From contig OZ026595.1 in the NCBI GenBank assembly GCA_964020085.1, positions 15,608,422-15,672,421 on the forward strand: a stretch of 64,000 nt of DNA. Direction: 5' to 3'. The notes under the pieces are model-generated. The model was not told the origin of the DNA and searched no databases. It saw nothing but the letters and a program-made list of their open reading frames with translations. How positions within the stretch are numbered: position 1 is the stretch's first letter; the number at the start of each line of letters is the position of its first letter. Below, piece after piece: positions 53,301-64,000 of this stretch. Source of the stretch: Micromussa lordhowensis. Lineage: Eukaryota; Cnidaria; Anthozoa; Scleractinia; Lobophylliidae. Position numbers and translations under genes: made by a program.

Positions 53301-56300
53301 CCAAACCTAAGATTTGACTACTTAAAGTCTTATTAAGCACTGCATGGTGCATGTATGTACTTATACCCTGTTAGTTTCCTCTATTGCTAGATATTGTCAC
53401 ATTGTTTGTTCGTATATTATACCTGCAGATAGTGAAGAATGCAAATGAATGTATGGATGATCATATATTTGAACTGCCGAGAAAGATATGAAGACATAGA
53501 TGATCATTGCAGTTATATACACAACTTAAGCAGCTGTGAAATTATAGCCTGAAAAAATTCAGGTCTGAACAGGAATTGAACCCATGACCTCTGCGATACC
53601 AGTGCAGTGCTCTATTCACTATCTACAGATGTACTGGTATAAGATGATCTAACAATGTGACCAGCTCTCAGTTGGCTTGATAGCTCAGTTGGTAGATCAC
53701 TGCACCAGTATTGCAGAGGTCATGGGTTTGAATTCCATTCAGGCCTGACTTTTTTTAGGCTTTAATTTCACTGCTGCTTAAGTTGTGTCTATAACTGTGA
53801 TGATCATCTATGTCTTCATATCTTTCTCTGCAGTTCAAAATATATGATGTTCCATATACTGTACATGTATTAATTTGCAAAAGAAGTTCACTTCAAAAAG
53901 GTTTGCCTGCATATGAAAACCAATTATTACCTTCCTGCTGAAAATGGTAATGAAAGCCATGAAAATTACCTTATTTTTAATTACTGCTATTTAATAAGAA
54001 CTCAATTACAGGTAATGTAATTGAGTTCTTGTCATGGTTTGAATAAAAATGACCTTTTTGTACCAAGTCATAGAGCTCAGAAATGTCAATTCACTTATCA
54101 TGTCATATTCATTAGATTTCTAACGCCATTTAATAAGTTGTCATGCATCTTTAGTATCGTGATCTCCTGCATATATATGTTATTGTTGTTGTTTTTTCTG
54201 TTTTTTGTTCTAGGTGTGGTCCCAACAGAGCAAATCTTGCGTTCACACTATCCATGTTCAGGATAATGTTTGGACAGTTTCCCTCAATCCAAACACAAGG
54301 TAAATATGATCCACGACACAACAGTACTGTAAAAATCACACTGTACTGTATGTATCTTTGAGTCCCTAGTGGTCAGTCTTACTAGTGGATGTAACCTCTT
54401 CAGATGGGATGTACAAATTTAAGTAACTTGTTTTTTGTTTCATAATGTCCTGAACCACCCTGAAAGCAGAGCTGTTTCTTATGGTACATATGCTTTATAC
54501 CGAGAAAAGGCTCTTTTTCCATGCAAAAAAAGATACGGTAAAAATTGATAAAAGAGGCTCTGCCTGCAGGATGCTCCTGAGTTCACCTGATCATTTTTTG
54601 ATTTTTGATAAAAGTCTTGTTGCTGTTCGTGATAAACGATGTATATCTCATGTGTGCTCAGTTTGCAACTGAAGATAAAAATTGCTTATAAATAATAATG
54701 TCAAGATTCATCAAGTCACTTGTGCTATGGAACATTCTTGTGTACATCAGGCTTAAGGCAGCAGTTAGTGTGATGTGGAAATTCCTTGTTCATGTCCATA
54801 AAATAATTATTTGTTAAAGAATGAACTCTTATTACTCACATATGCAAAGGGTTCTTGTGGATTTTGGCTTGATTTACTGCTTGTGATAACTGAAGAACTG
54901 TCCAATTTAGGTCCATTTTTTTGCAAATCAAACCAAATCAGGGAAACAGAATTTGTCTGTAAAATACCCACAGTTTAAAAAATGACAGTCAGTTTGATAT
55001 ATTTACACAGTAAGATAACATTGGGTAATTTAAAGCTGTAGGGTATATAATTCAGGGTGCTATTCAGTAAAATATTCCAGCGATTTGGGTGCAGCAGTAA
55101 TTGTCAAACACTTTGTTTTGGTTTGTCCTTCTTGAAGGGTTACCTCTGAAAGGGTACTCCAGTAAAGTAACTTAATACATTTTGGACATTTCTGCGGGAT
55201 GAACCACTAGAATGTTTGCCATTTATCTCAGAGCCTAAATTTCTGTAAATGTGGCCTAAATTGAAACCACCCAACATTTGCAAATGTCCGTGCCTTGTAA
55301 ACTTTTGAACAGTGAACCTGAATGCTGATACATGTTTGCAAAATGTTTGGTTTTCAAACAATATTAAAATTAAAAATAATAGTTACCTGTATTCTACACA
55401 TCAGGAGTGTAGTGAGTGGAAGCAGTGGTCACACCAGAGATGTTTCACCATTACAACTTTGGGATATTGACAGGTATGGGAGCTGGCTACTTGTAGACAG
55501 TAATTACATGTCTTACTCCAAGGCTTAGTAATCTACTAACTAAGTCTTCAACCTTGAACACAGTCCAGTTACCTGATCATTTGGGTGCAATCTTGAGGCT
55601 TTTACGGTAACCATACCCACATTCGGCCAAGTGACCACAATATCACAGTCATATCACTCAGTGACTTGATATCACAGGATAATTATCAGGTCAGTTAAGA
55701 CACAGCTTCTGATTGGCTAACTGCATATTTGGTACAGTAATGCATAAAAGCAACTTTGATCAGTGCCGGCCATCAATTATTTGTACAGCATGTGAAAAGA
55801 TTACATTTAGCTATACTTTGTAAGTACTGTGATTCAGATTAAAACAAGTTGCTGATTCAGAAAACAATGATAATCATCATACAAAGGAACATCACTGAAA
55901 GGGTATATATGGCCTTCTTAAGAATCAAATTAAACATGTTTAATTAACATCAGCTAGAAGACATGCATTAAAATGTGTTCTACTCAGTCTGTAATTTTGT
56001 ATTTATATCTGATTGGCTCTGTCACCAGATACTGTTTATTGATCTAGACCACAATCAAGTTTGAGTTGTCCTTGAAACGTTTTGTTGACTGTTGCCTAAA
56101 AATGCCGAAACTTACTGGCCTCAAACTTACTGGCTTCAAACTTACTGGCCTCAGATATCCATAATGCTATATTAGTGCCCCTGACAACATATTTTTTTTC
56201 TTTTTTCTTCTCCCTTGTTTTCTATATTGACCAATGCCTTAAGCAGTGTCTAAATTGCTTTAGTTAGTAGAATATTTGGATTCTTACCATGTAGCTGTTA

Positions 56301-59300
56301 AGTTATATATCAAACACGAGCGACAGTGTTTCATCGGGATATCCAAACACCGAGAAAAGAGTTGAAAATACGATGTGCAGCGGAGTATTTTTGACGAAAT
56401 TCGGGGTGTTTGGATAGCCGATGAAACACTGTCTCGAGTGTTTGATATATCTTCTCAATCGAAACAAAAACTAAGGAGAAAATCAAGAGGTAAAATCGTC
56501 AAAATCTATGCTAATTAAGACCGGGTATCAAAACCTCCTTCACGGTTGTGATTTTCTTTGTTTTAGCTTGATGAATTATTAATGAGTTTGAGAAATATCA
56601 GTGCATGAAATCAATGTAGTTTTAATATTGCTGAAATCGCATGATGTGTTCGGGTAGGGAGGGGGGCATTCATATAAAAAGGACCATAGTGCTTGTCTGA
56701 AATTTTGAAAAGAACGACTAAGATGTACATGTACCAAGATCCTGTTTTGTGGAGCTTGAAATGTTTTCACCCCTAAGAGGTACTGATTTAGAACAAACTG
56801 AATGTACACTCTATAATTTAAGAGTTGTGAATTCCCAGTGTAAATTAGACAAAATTGAGAAATGTTGATATTATTTTGTAAAATATTGTCATATTCAAAT
56901 CTTCCTGTCATATTTTTTATGCTCAATACCATAAAATGTACCACAAGACCTCCTGCTCCATGTACCTTTTTAGGATGAGCACCTTAAGAGGTACCAAAAT
57001 TGGTTTTTGTGACCCCTAAACATATGGCAAGCACCCCTGACCATCTTTACAGTGTATTTGGGAGTCCCCTCTGGGATGTGTTAACATAAGAACTTGCTCT
57101 TACCTGCAGTGGAAAACTCATCACAAACCTGGTGTCAGGGGCGATCAGACCAGGAGCAGGAGTGCGGGGAATTAAGTGGGAAACACCATACACGCTGCTG
57201 TCCTGTGGTTATGACACTCATGTAAGACTGTGGGATACAAGACTTTCAGATCACAGGTACCAGTTGCTAGAACTGCAGAGGCTAGTGGACTGTGTGTGTA
57301 CAAAAACACTACTCAATGTGGGTGCAAAGAAAACCAGGGCAAGCTGTAACGATGAATGTACCATTCCAAGAGTCATCTTCACTGGCAACTAGCCCCTCCT
57401 CCTCCCAAAGCAATAATTTCATATCTTACAGTACCATACTTCTGTAGTTAACATGAACAGTACATGTACTATGTGAAAGCACTGCTCACTAGCTTTCATT
57501 TAAATGGTCACACGCTGGCTTTTACCCATCTTTCAATTTTATGACTGACAGAGTCACACCTCTACATGTAGGTTCTGGAAAGAAATCATGATGATTGCTT
57601 TGTTTGATTGGTTACACACTTAATTTTTTGATCCACATGCTCAAATCCTAGAACTTGACCTCATACAGTGCAATGAACAGTACTACATTCATGAAAGTAT
57701 TTTTCAGTAGGGAAGATATTTGTTTACGAACATTGTTTTCGTTATTTACCGGTAAATGTTCAAAATGTTAAACAAAAGAATTATTTGTTTAACCACTAGC
57801 CAATAGTTCTCTGTTTGGCATATTAATGACAATAGGTGATGTCACTGCTATCTTTGGTTAAGCTACCAATTTCCACCAGGTTGTTCGTGATATACAGTGT
57901 ATTTGTAACCACTGTAAAGCTAAAGCTACTCAAAATATTTATTTTAATTTATAACCATTCTTACCATGTGATTTCTTAGTAATTATATGGTATCATTATA
58001 AGACTGCATTTCAGTTTTTTAAACACATGCCATAGTAAATGTAGTAGTTTGACTCTGGGAGTGAAAAGATTGATTATATTTGTCCTTAGGACTGCATTGT
58101 AAACCATGTGCACTTACTGTTTTTAGGTCATCATTGTTTCTGTTTGGTGTCACATGTACCTGTCCACTGATTTGCTTGATTCCACTCATGTTGATTGTTT
58201 GTATGTTGTTAGTGGTTCCTCATGTGTTTTGAAGTGGGAAGACCCTCATGATTCAGTGGTGTACTGTGTTGACTCTGACAGAAAGTGGATGGTCATCAGT
58301 GGAACCAACAGATACGGAGTGGTAAGTATGAATCCAAGGGTAAATAAAGTAATGTATGTCTGTAAGTACTACTGTACATCTCCTAGTTACCATGCACTCA
58401 GATTGGTCAGGCCGTGTTCTACTGTATGGTCTCCTAAAATTTGATGCTGTTTTGATTTTGTCACCAAAGGTGTTAGTGAGCAAGTAAAGTAAGTAAACTT
58501 TCGTTGCCTTTTTTTGCGGTGATCAAAGTCGTTTCCTTGCTGAAAGAAAACTCAGCAATGTCCCTGCTTAACATAAGAATAAAAATTTTCAGGTACTTTA
58601 ACTAATCTGTTTAAAAAAGTCCAGATTATAGGGCCTCTGTACTGCAAAGTGTTTCTTCCAGTATCAGATTTAAACCTAATGTTGTGACTTACCGCCAGGT
58701 TTCATAATGTTCATGGCAAATAAATATAAAACATTTTGTTTTGAGACATGCTTATGACTAAGCAACAATTTCAAATTGACTTGTTTTGCTTTTGACGTAC
58801 ATGGACATTCAGTCATTTGAAGCCATTCTCTGTGACTGGGAATGGTTTCCTGAACCTGTCAGACACACAGTAGAGATATTAAAAATATCTTGCTGACCTC
58901 TTCTTCTCTATTCTCACTTCAAGTTACAATCCTAGTTGTTCCCCTTTGATTTATGGCCTGTACATTTCACACTTGGGCCATAAATCAAAGGGGGAAAGCA
59001 TGGTCTGCAGCTTACAGTACAGACATGAGATGTATTTATATTATGTCTGGCATCAAAAAATATTTCAGATGACTGAAATCCTGGGTAGCATGTGTCAGAT
59101 CATGTTTACTGTGGGAAGTCTCGATCACTATGTCGGTCGATATATCGGTCGAGCGTTGACCGACACTTTACTGATATATCGACCAAGAGTCGGTTGAGAG
59201 TCGGTCGATAGCGGGTCGACACTCGGGCGATAGTCGGTCGATATATCAGTCGAGATGTGCGTCGGCTGATATAGTTTTTAGTTCACCGATACCCCGCCGA

Positions 59301-60834
59301 TACTTCGCTGACACTTCACCGATACTTCACCGAGTATCGGTCGACTACTGTTCAAATGAAAAGCTTCTGACATGTTGGTCGATATATCGGTCGATAGTCG
59401 ACCAATAGTCGATCACGTTACTGTTGCAAGCCGTCAGCTTAGTGTGTGAGCTCACGCACACACAAAAAACTGATCCGCTATATCAACCTACCACCCACCG
59501 ACTATCGACCAGCTATCAACCGAGTTCGAGCGACTCTCAACCGACTGTCAATCGAGAGATCTTGGCCGACACATGCCTGACATTAATTTTGTGCGACAGT
59601 TCACCGACACTTGACCAATATCCCACCGAAATTTTATTTCTGCGCAATATCGGCCGATAGTCGGTCGCTACATCAACTGAACACCGACCGACTATCGATT
59701 GAGTGCCGACCGACTATTGACCTACTCTCAATCGATATATCGGTCGAGTGTCAACCCACAATCGATCGATATATCGACCAACATAGCGGTCGACACTACC
59801 TGCAGTAAACATGATCCCATTTGTCTACTTTAGTGGGCAGCTAGATTGATGTATCCATGACACTGCATATTTAGCTGCTTGTTCTTGATGGAGCAATTTT
59901 TTCTTGATCTTTTTGTTTTTAATCAGTAGTTCTTTTTGTAATAGTAATTATGCACATGACGTCAGCTTCTGAAACATCTTGCTCTGAATTGGTAGAGAAG
60001 AATATAATGTTTACTGACTTTACTGGGCACTCGACAGCTGAAGTTTTGCCTCTGTCAGTAATAAACTCATTTGCGCTACTGGGTTTTTGGCTGATGTTTG
60101 TGTCTTTTATACCATCTTGCTCTTTTTTGTATTAACAAAACCTGCTCCCTGCTGACTTGTATAACCACTGAGTGTTCCATCAGATTTTAGATGCTTTGGT
60201 TCAACTTGTCGAGTTATGTTTTGGAGACATTATTGTATTTGATTTAATATTGTATTTAAGTCTCCATACTATTTCTTTTCTTAGGTACGAATATGGGACA
60301 AGAGATTTAGGAAGTGTCTTCGGGTAAGAAGAAAGTCTTTTAAGCATGCATTAACAGTATTAATTTTGTATTACAAATCTACCTGCCATGTCATGCAGTT
60401 TAGAAATGTATAAAGCCTGACTAAGAATTTAAAGGTTAATCAGAAGTAATTGACCATTCAGAGAACTATTTTTTAACTATTAGTCTTGCATGGGAAGAAA
60501 CCTGGCTTAAGTTTATGATCACAGTGAACTTACAGGAATATGTTAGTCAATAAGCGTAACAGTTCTATCGGCAGTGATTATTGTGTACGATGCATTAAAA
60601 AGCAAGAAACCCTGAGTGTTTAATGTACTCCTTGTGAACATATCGGTATATGTTTGGGATGTCAATTCTCTGTTAGAGGTTGGTGGTAAAAGTATGATGG
60701 TGGTTCTTGATTTATTTCAGATGTACTATGCTGGGAGGAACTCATTCAGTCCTGTGTATTCGCTGTCATTCAACAGAACATCACTCTTTGTTGCACTAGC
60801 CAGTGGTGTTCGAATGTTAGATTTCACTGTGTGA
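47306..60834 (+). CDS. FBXW4: FBXW4 (F-box/WD-40 protein 4, dactylin), 9 exons
   Basis: Substrate adaptor of an SCF ubiquitin ligase; the F-box binds SKP1 and the WD40 repeats bind targets. Exons: 47306..47514, 51601..51693, 52964..53291, 54214..54299, 55405..55473, 57110..57256, 58213..58321, 60285..60323, 60721..60834. Phases join to 397 codons; human has 412. F-box: LNTLPDDVLFAILRYCDRRSL near residues 14-34, followed by WRRIA. Exon 2 has WNWTHGYCKDRSLIKFKC, then MPWIQLGRLQQLF. WD-like blocks: ITGSRDKTVKVW-type in exon 3-4, SPLQLWDIDR, PYTLLSCGYDTHVRLWDTR, KWEDPHDSVVYC, YGVVRIWDKRFRKCLR. The ending is SGVRMLDFTV. The acceptor of exon 3 is the unusual-looking GTAAG|CC, required by phase. The start at 47306 is the first in-frame ATG. 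Confidence 0.95.
47740..48138 (+). pseudogene. Unrecognised open reading frame in FBXW4 intron 1
   Basis: 132 codons, with FLVTCTSPIVITVPTKGLLA and ETMHAIVQWQKKYDVNVCKQ, ending HSGFEFL. The composition looks protein-like rather than random. I do not recognise it. It could be a retained exon, a processed fragment or part of the retroelement whose 3' end follows at 48290. Same strand as FBXW4. Confidence 0.35.
48162..48239. repeat. Tandem duplication of a ~38-bp unit
   Basis: aggtgaactgctcaccgaaa through to aggcatatattaa appears twice in a row with no mismatches. Confidence 0.85.
48290..48560 (+). mobile_element. Non-LTR retrotransposon 3' end
   Basis: Plus reading THPQVLSATLKHIFLNKLLI in one frame and a CHLKTYLFKQAFNL-like phrase in the other are typical of the end of a CR1/jockey-type RT. 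The 3' end carries catgaaaaatgagctataaa and a (ATT)n tail at about 48541..48556. FBXW4 intron 1. Confidence 0.6.
49314..49642. mobile_element. 329-bp MITE
   Basis: GACCTTTTTACCGATACGGC at the left and its exact mirror GCCGTATCGGTAAAAAGGTC at the right; the arms extend over ggccatcttgaattc. No coding capacity. FBXW4 intron 1. Confidence 0.85.
50037..50217. repeat. 181-bp palindrome
   Basis: aacaaatcgaatgtggttta and its right-hand mirror taaaccacattcgttttgtt; tgtactcttatcgacaatga with tcgttgtcaataagagtaca; cacagtggtcaaaatttgtt with caacattttgaccactgtga. The centre is about ctcggctgcacgtcg. Parts of the outer arm recur at 49770..49810 and 49683..49710, so it belongs to a larger repeat. Confidence 0.85.
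50308..50884. mobile_element. Inverted pair of Penelope-like 3' ends
   Basis: 577-bp long palindrome: aaatacaaggctagaaggtt at the left mirrors aaccttctagccttgtattt at the right. Both arms contain ctgatgatggcaaacagcc followed by gaaa, and aacttgtttgttcaaactgg. The minus reading near 50490 (RIVEGLMIQQFRPSLNKQV) resembles the tail of a Penelope-type GIY-YIG protein. The two arms are about 280 bp each with a small asymmetric centre near 50590..50625. Confidence 0.75.
50804..50826 (+). ncRNA. Hammerhead-ribozyme-like core (right arm)
   Basis: Core CTGATGA (50804-50810), a possible stem II GGC-AAACA-GCC, then GAAA. A mirrored copy lies on the minus strand at 50387..50365. Penelope-like elements are known to carry hammerhead motifs. 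The other strands needed for stems I and III were not convincingly placed, so activity is unproven. Confidence 0.4.
51694..52963. other. FBXW4 intron 2
   Basis: No recognised repeat or gene; small readings on both strands have no support. Confidence 0.5.
53463..53850. repeat. Palindrome carrying two opposed tRNA-like units
   Basis: The outer arms tatttgaactgccgagaaag (left) and ctttctctgcagttcaaaat (right) pair. Inside, the plus strand at 53672..53750 has tagctcagttggtagatcac and gggtttgaattcc (box A and B type). The left arm carries a mirrored unit with ggaattgaaccca, i.e. box B on the minus strand. Related to the 45425..45540 repeat. FBXW4 intron 3. Confidence 0.75.
54300..55404. other. 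FBXW4 intron 4
   Basis: AT-rich; nothing recognised. Confidence 0.5.
56305..56450. repeat. 146-bp palindromic MITE
   Basis: atatatcaaacacgagcgac at the left mirrors tcgagtgtttgatatat at the right; cagtgtttcatcgg with ccgatgaaacactg; tatccaaacaccga with tcggggtgtttggat. FBXW4 intron 5. Confidence 0.8.
57257..58212. other. FBXW4 intron 6
   Basis: AT-rich; nothing recognised apart from simple A/T runs. Confidence 0.5.
58942..58992. repeat. Perfect 18-bp stem-loop
   Basis: CCCCTTTGATTTATGGCC is followed about 17 bases later by its exact reverse complement GGCCATAAATCAAAGGGG. FBXW4 intron 7. Confidence 0.85.
59098..59816. mobile_element. Non-autonomous element packed with TCGGTCGATATA motifs
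   Basis: Ends gatcatgtttactg and cagtaaacatgatc form TIRs of at least 14 bp. Further inside, ctatgtcggtcgatatatcg at the left is mirrored by cgatatatcgaccaacatag at the right. The 720-bp interior holds dozens of copies of tcggtcga(tatatc) or variants in both orientations (tcggtcgatagt, gtcggttgagag, actatcgaccag, caccgatactt). GATC at both ends could be the target duplication. FBXW4 intron 7. Confidence 0.8.
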
Positions 60835-63645
60835 ATGTGATCCACAGAGGGTGCTAGTGTGTTATGGTAAATCTATGATGGATTCACAACTTATTCACCT
60901 ATAATGGCCGTGTGCAACGGCATGAAAAACATCTGATGGTGTGTCCATGTGGCCACAGTCACCTGCCAACAGGTGTATTTCAGTGCTCTTGGACTGGGCT
61001 GAGACACTGGTCATGAATATTAATATCTTGACCCTAGCTGACCTTTAGTCAGATCATATTTGGTAGCTCTACTAACAGGCAACTACACCTGTATGGTCAG
61101 ATATAAGTATGTTTCAAGTCATGTGACAGTGTGAAATCCATCTATCTCATAATTTTCGTTGACACAAATTTTGTGTGCTCTTGTTAAATATGCAATTCAG
61201 TGCATGTACAATCATGGCAAAAAACATTGCTTTTACCTCAATTATTTATTTGTTCTATGCCAACGTTCTTTGTGCTAATTTCCTTCTTAAATGGCACAGT
61301 GTCTTGCAGGTTTTAATCTTCTTGTTAGGAAAAGTGAAGATGCAAAGAACTTAATAGGAATTTTTGCAGGGTATTCTTCATTACTGAAAGAACCCATGAG
61401 TTGTTAGTTAAAAAATCTGACTGAATGCTGTACAGGTTGCTAGAATTTTGTGAAATTTGGCAAGAAAATACTGTAGAAAATAAGTGAGTGAATTTAAAAA
61501 AAGAATCTGAAATAACAATTTGGCAGCGTGGCCGAGTGGTTTAGGGTGCTGGTGTTGAAATCTGGAGATCCGGGGTTCAAGGCCTCCACCCAGCCACTAA
61601 CGGGATTTGTTTCTCAGTAGTCCCAAGCTCAAATCCTCGATCACGCTTTGTAAATAGCCAACTGGTCTGCCTCCTGGCAGTTGGGATTTTTAACAATGTT
61701 ATGTGTATTTGAAATATTTGTTTCATCTGTTTCAGTGGCATGCCTGTAAACTACAAGTAGCTAAAGCTTAAAACTTGTATAGCTAATTGCATGACCACAA
61801 TAAAATAAGATTTACATTTAGATTTACTGAGGAAATTCCAAATAATCCTGTCATCCTTCAACAGAGGACACAGTATAGTTACAAGTATCTGTGTTAAACT
61901 ATCAAATAGCATTAACATGACAGCATTGTTACATGGTTGTTGCATGCAAATGATGAAGAAAATCTAACAACCATCAGTGGATTTTCAAACCCCAATTTTG
62001 TATATCTATTCATGTTGCTATGACAAACTCGTCATGTGAGCTATCAAACCACCTAGGACTTAGTCTCCTTTGCAGCCGTTATTATGGTTGTCACAGAATG
62101 CTTCTTCCAGCATTGGGTGATGACCCTATCAACAGCTGCTAAGGAAACTACGGAAGACTGCTGTTAACTTGCACCTTGCCTTTTGGGGGACTGAAGAATC
62201 AAGGGTTTGAAATAATGGTGAATAAACACTGGTACCCAGAAACTTTGTTCAGCCACCTTAAGAATTCTGTGTTTCAAGCTATCTGTAAGCTGTCATAGAC
62301 CTCGTGAATGGTGTACACTAAAATAATTTATTGTTCTGCTAAATTGTTCCTCCTCCCAGCAAGGAATGCCTTGGGAAAATATTTGGGAAAAACGTAATGG
62401 GTGTACATGCCAATTTTGAGGTTCACTGCTGTAGTACCAGATACCCCCTACCTTCATAAAATGAAACTGCAGTACAGCTCAAACTTGGCTGTTTACTGAA
62501 TGAACAATGTTTAATTATTGAAGATTTGTCAGTGCTTATTTTTCTCTCCTCTCTTGTAAAGACCACAGTCATGTGCAGCCAACCGAACAAGACGTCATCT
62601 TTTTCTGCTTTCTACTACAAGTTATGAGTCATATACTGGTAACATTTTAGAGATGAAATAGGCTACTGTAGGTGTGAATAAATTTAGGGTTATCAAAGCC
62701 TAGAGGACATGAAAATTTGAAATGAATTTATGTGCTTGTTAAATGTGCATCTTGTGGGCCTCACTACCAAGTTAAATTTCAATATACTGAACACAGATGT
62801 AACCTATTGGCAGTAATTACCAAAAATAATTCCTGCCATGGAAAAGTGGAAATGTTATTGCCAAAAGTAAAGGTAGCAAAAAAGGTCTTACTCAGAAAAA
62901 TAGCCTTAAATCTCCTCCCTTTTCCTCAAAATTAACAGGCCTGGTGTTTTTGTTATTTTCATAATTCCATACAAAGAACACTACTTACAATGCAATACTT
63001 ACATTACCTACATTAGGATACTTGTACGGAATACTCTACTCACATTATGTTATACTACAATACTTGCACTGCTCATACTATGTAATATTTACACTGCTTA
63101 CATTGTTATACTGAAACCACTTACAATGCATTGGGCTTTTTGTTGTCATATTGTATTGTTCCACAAACAGTTCTTAATGTCTTGTTTATAATTGGGATAT
63201 ATCTAATTCTTTTTTTTTTTCCTTTGTTTACAACATGATGGTACAATAAAACACAAAACCAAAGCCTATCTGACAAAATTTAATTTGTTGACTGTGTTTT
63301 TGCATCATTTTGCATTAATTTTGTAAACATGAGGAAAAATAACTCATGCAAAGGTCAAGAAACCTCCATACATGTAAATTGCTCATAGCCATATAATTAC
63401 CAAACTTGACTGGCTGTGAAACGAGAAAGAGGAAAGTCGAACTAAATTGATTCTTGCAAAATGATGAAGTAGAAGTATATAGTGTTTTCTTTGTTATTTT
63501 GCTCTGCCATCTCTTGGATTCTGGCAAGCTAAGTTATTTACCATTAATTAATAGAGCTCAAACCTCTTAAATAGAGGCCTCTACTATTATTTTGCACAAC
63601 ATATTTAGAGAGAGGTTTTTAGAAATTGTCTCTTAAGTAGCAAAT
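60835..63645. other. FBXW4 3' region and intergenic sequence
   Basis: The FBXW4 3' UTR begins here. Candidate AATAAA hexamers occur at 62221 and about 63245. A SINE lies at 61524..61765. No other gene recognised. FBXW4 and the right-edge gene converge in this stretch. Confidence 0.45.
61524..61765 (+). mobile_element. tRNA-derived SINE (family copy 2)
   Basis: Head GGCAGCGTGGCCGAGTGGTT, then ctcaaatcctcgatcacgct-like linker, aaatagccaactggtctgcc, ccagcagttgggatt-like and aacaatgttatgtg. This is the same order as the minus-strand copy at 38838..39076. If the FBXW4 poly(A) site is at 62221 it sits inside that UTR. Confidence 0.8.
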
Positions 63646-64000
63646 CTAAAGGTTGTCGTAATCAAAAGAGCTGTCACTCGCTGGACTGCCCAAGTTTCCT
63701 GGGAGCAAGTACCGAAAACGGTACTGTGGTGGAATAAAAACAGGGCTGATTCTGATTTCGGGGTCATATTTTTGAGCCTTATCATAGTAGTTTATGATAT
63801 GATCCTCTGTTGACTTTTTTATTAAACATAACTGTGAGTGAATGTAGCCAAGCTGGCGATATTGCTTGGCCAAATAATGCTTGTATTCGTCACTTGTAAG
63901 CTGTATGGCCTTGTGGACATAATCCTCAGCGGCCTTGAGATAGCTGATGAGATCTTTGCGTTGCCTGTCTCCGTGACTTTTCTTCAAATACAAGTTAAAC
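63646..64000 (-). CDS. C-terminal exon of an unidentified, possibly TPR-containing protein (partial)
   Basis: Minus reading open from the right edge to a stop at 63648..63646. The helical segment AAEDYVHKAIQLTSDEYKHY followed by LAKQYRQLGYIHSQLCLIKK looks like tetratricopeptide-type helices (A-x-Y..A pattern and QLGYI). The tail PQYRFRYLLPGNLGSPASDS is low-complexity and ends DSSFDYDNL. The family cannot be named from this part. It continues beyond the window. Confidence 0.6.
   Translation of the reverse strand, partial: FNLYLKKSHGDRQRKDLISYLKAAEDYVHKAIQLTSDEYKHYLAKQYRQLGYIHSQLCLIKKSTEDHIINYYDKAQKYDPEIRISPVFIPPQYRFRYLLPGNLGSPASDSSFDYDNL

Overview
The window is animal nuclear DNA, most likely from an anthozoan cnidarian such as a reef coral. 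The evidence is GT-AG introns, single-copy metazoan orthologues that align closely to their human counterparts, AT-rich introns, and a very dense population of cnidarian-style mobile elements. The species cannot be named from the sequence alone.

Six host genes can be reconstructed, plus the 3' end of a seventh. TTI1 (minus strand, at least 471..16188) runs off the left edge. RABEPK (minus, 19376..27300, 7 exons) and TMEM129 (plus, 27444..30709, 4 exons) are head to head across about 140 bp. METTL21A (minus, 32110..32739, single exon) and RAB24 (plus, 33112..41420, 8 exons) are head to head across about 370 bp. FBXW4 (plus, 47306..60834, 9 exons) follows. A TPR-like protein (minus, from 63646) enters at the right edge. 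The exon phases of all five multi-exon models join without breaking the frame. The host genes are unrelated housekeeping functions: PIKK maturation (TTI1), Rab9-linked endosome-to-Golgi transport (RABEPK), ER ubiquitin ligation (TMEM129), Hsp70 lysine methylation (METTL21A), autophagy-related small GTPase (RAB24) and SCF ubiquitin ligase substrate adaptor (FBXW4). They do not form a pathway cluster.

Most remaining sequence is mobile DNA. The first large TTI1 intron (1495..14927) holds a three-level nest: a 5'-truncated L2/CR1-type retrotransposon inside a defective Gypsy element (2064..7105, 145-bp LTRs, 5-bp target duplication), itself inside a MITE-like repeat. The same intron also holds a nearly complete 5.1-kb DNA transposon (7573..12704). 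Its transposase has three motif blocks resembling the RAG1/Transib/CMC group, and it carries a second, convergent gene of unknown function. This transposon is the most interesting object in the window. Other introns and intergenic stretches carry tRNA-derived SINEs, Penelope-like fragments (one an inverted pair with hammerhead-ribozyme-like cores), many long palindromic MITEs, and three non-autonomous elements whose interiors are packed with element-specific short motifs (TTCTTGCGG, TACGCC, TCGGTCGATATA).

All calls come from reading the sequence and remembered family features. No alignment or database search was run.
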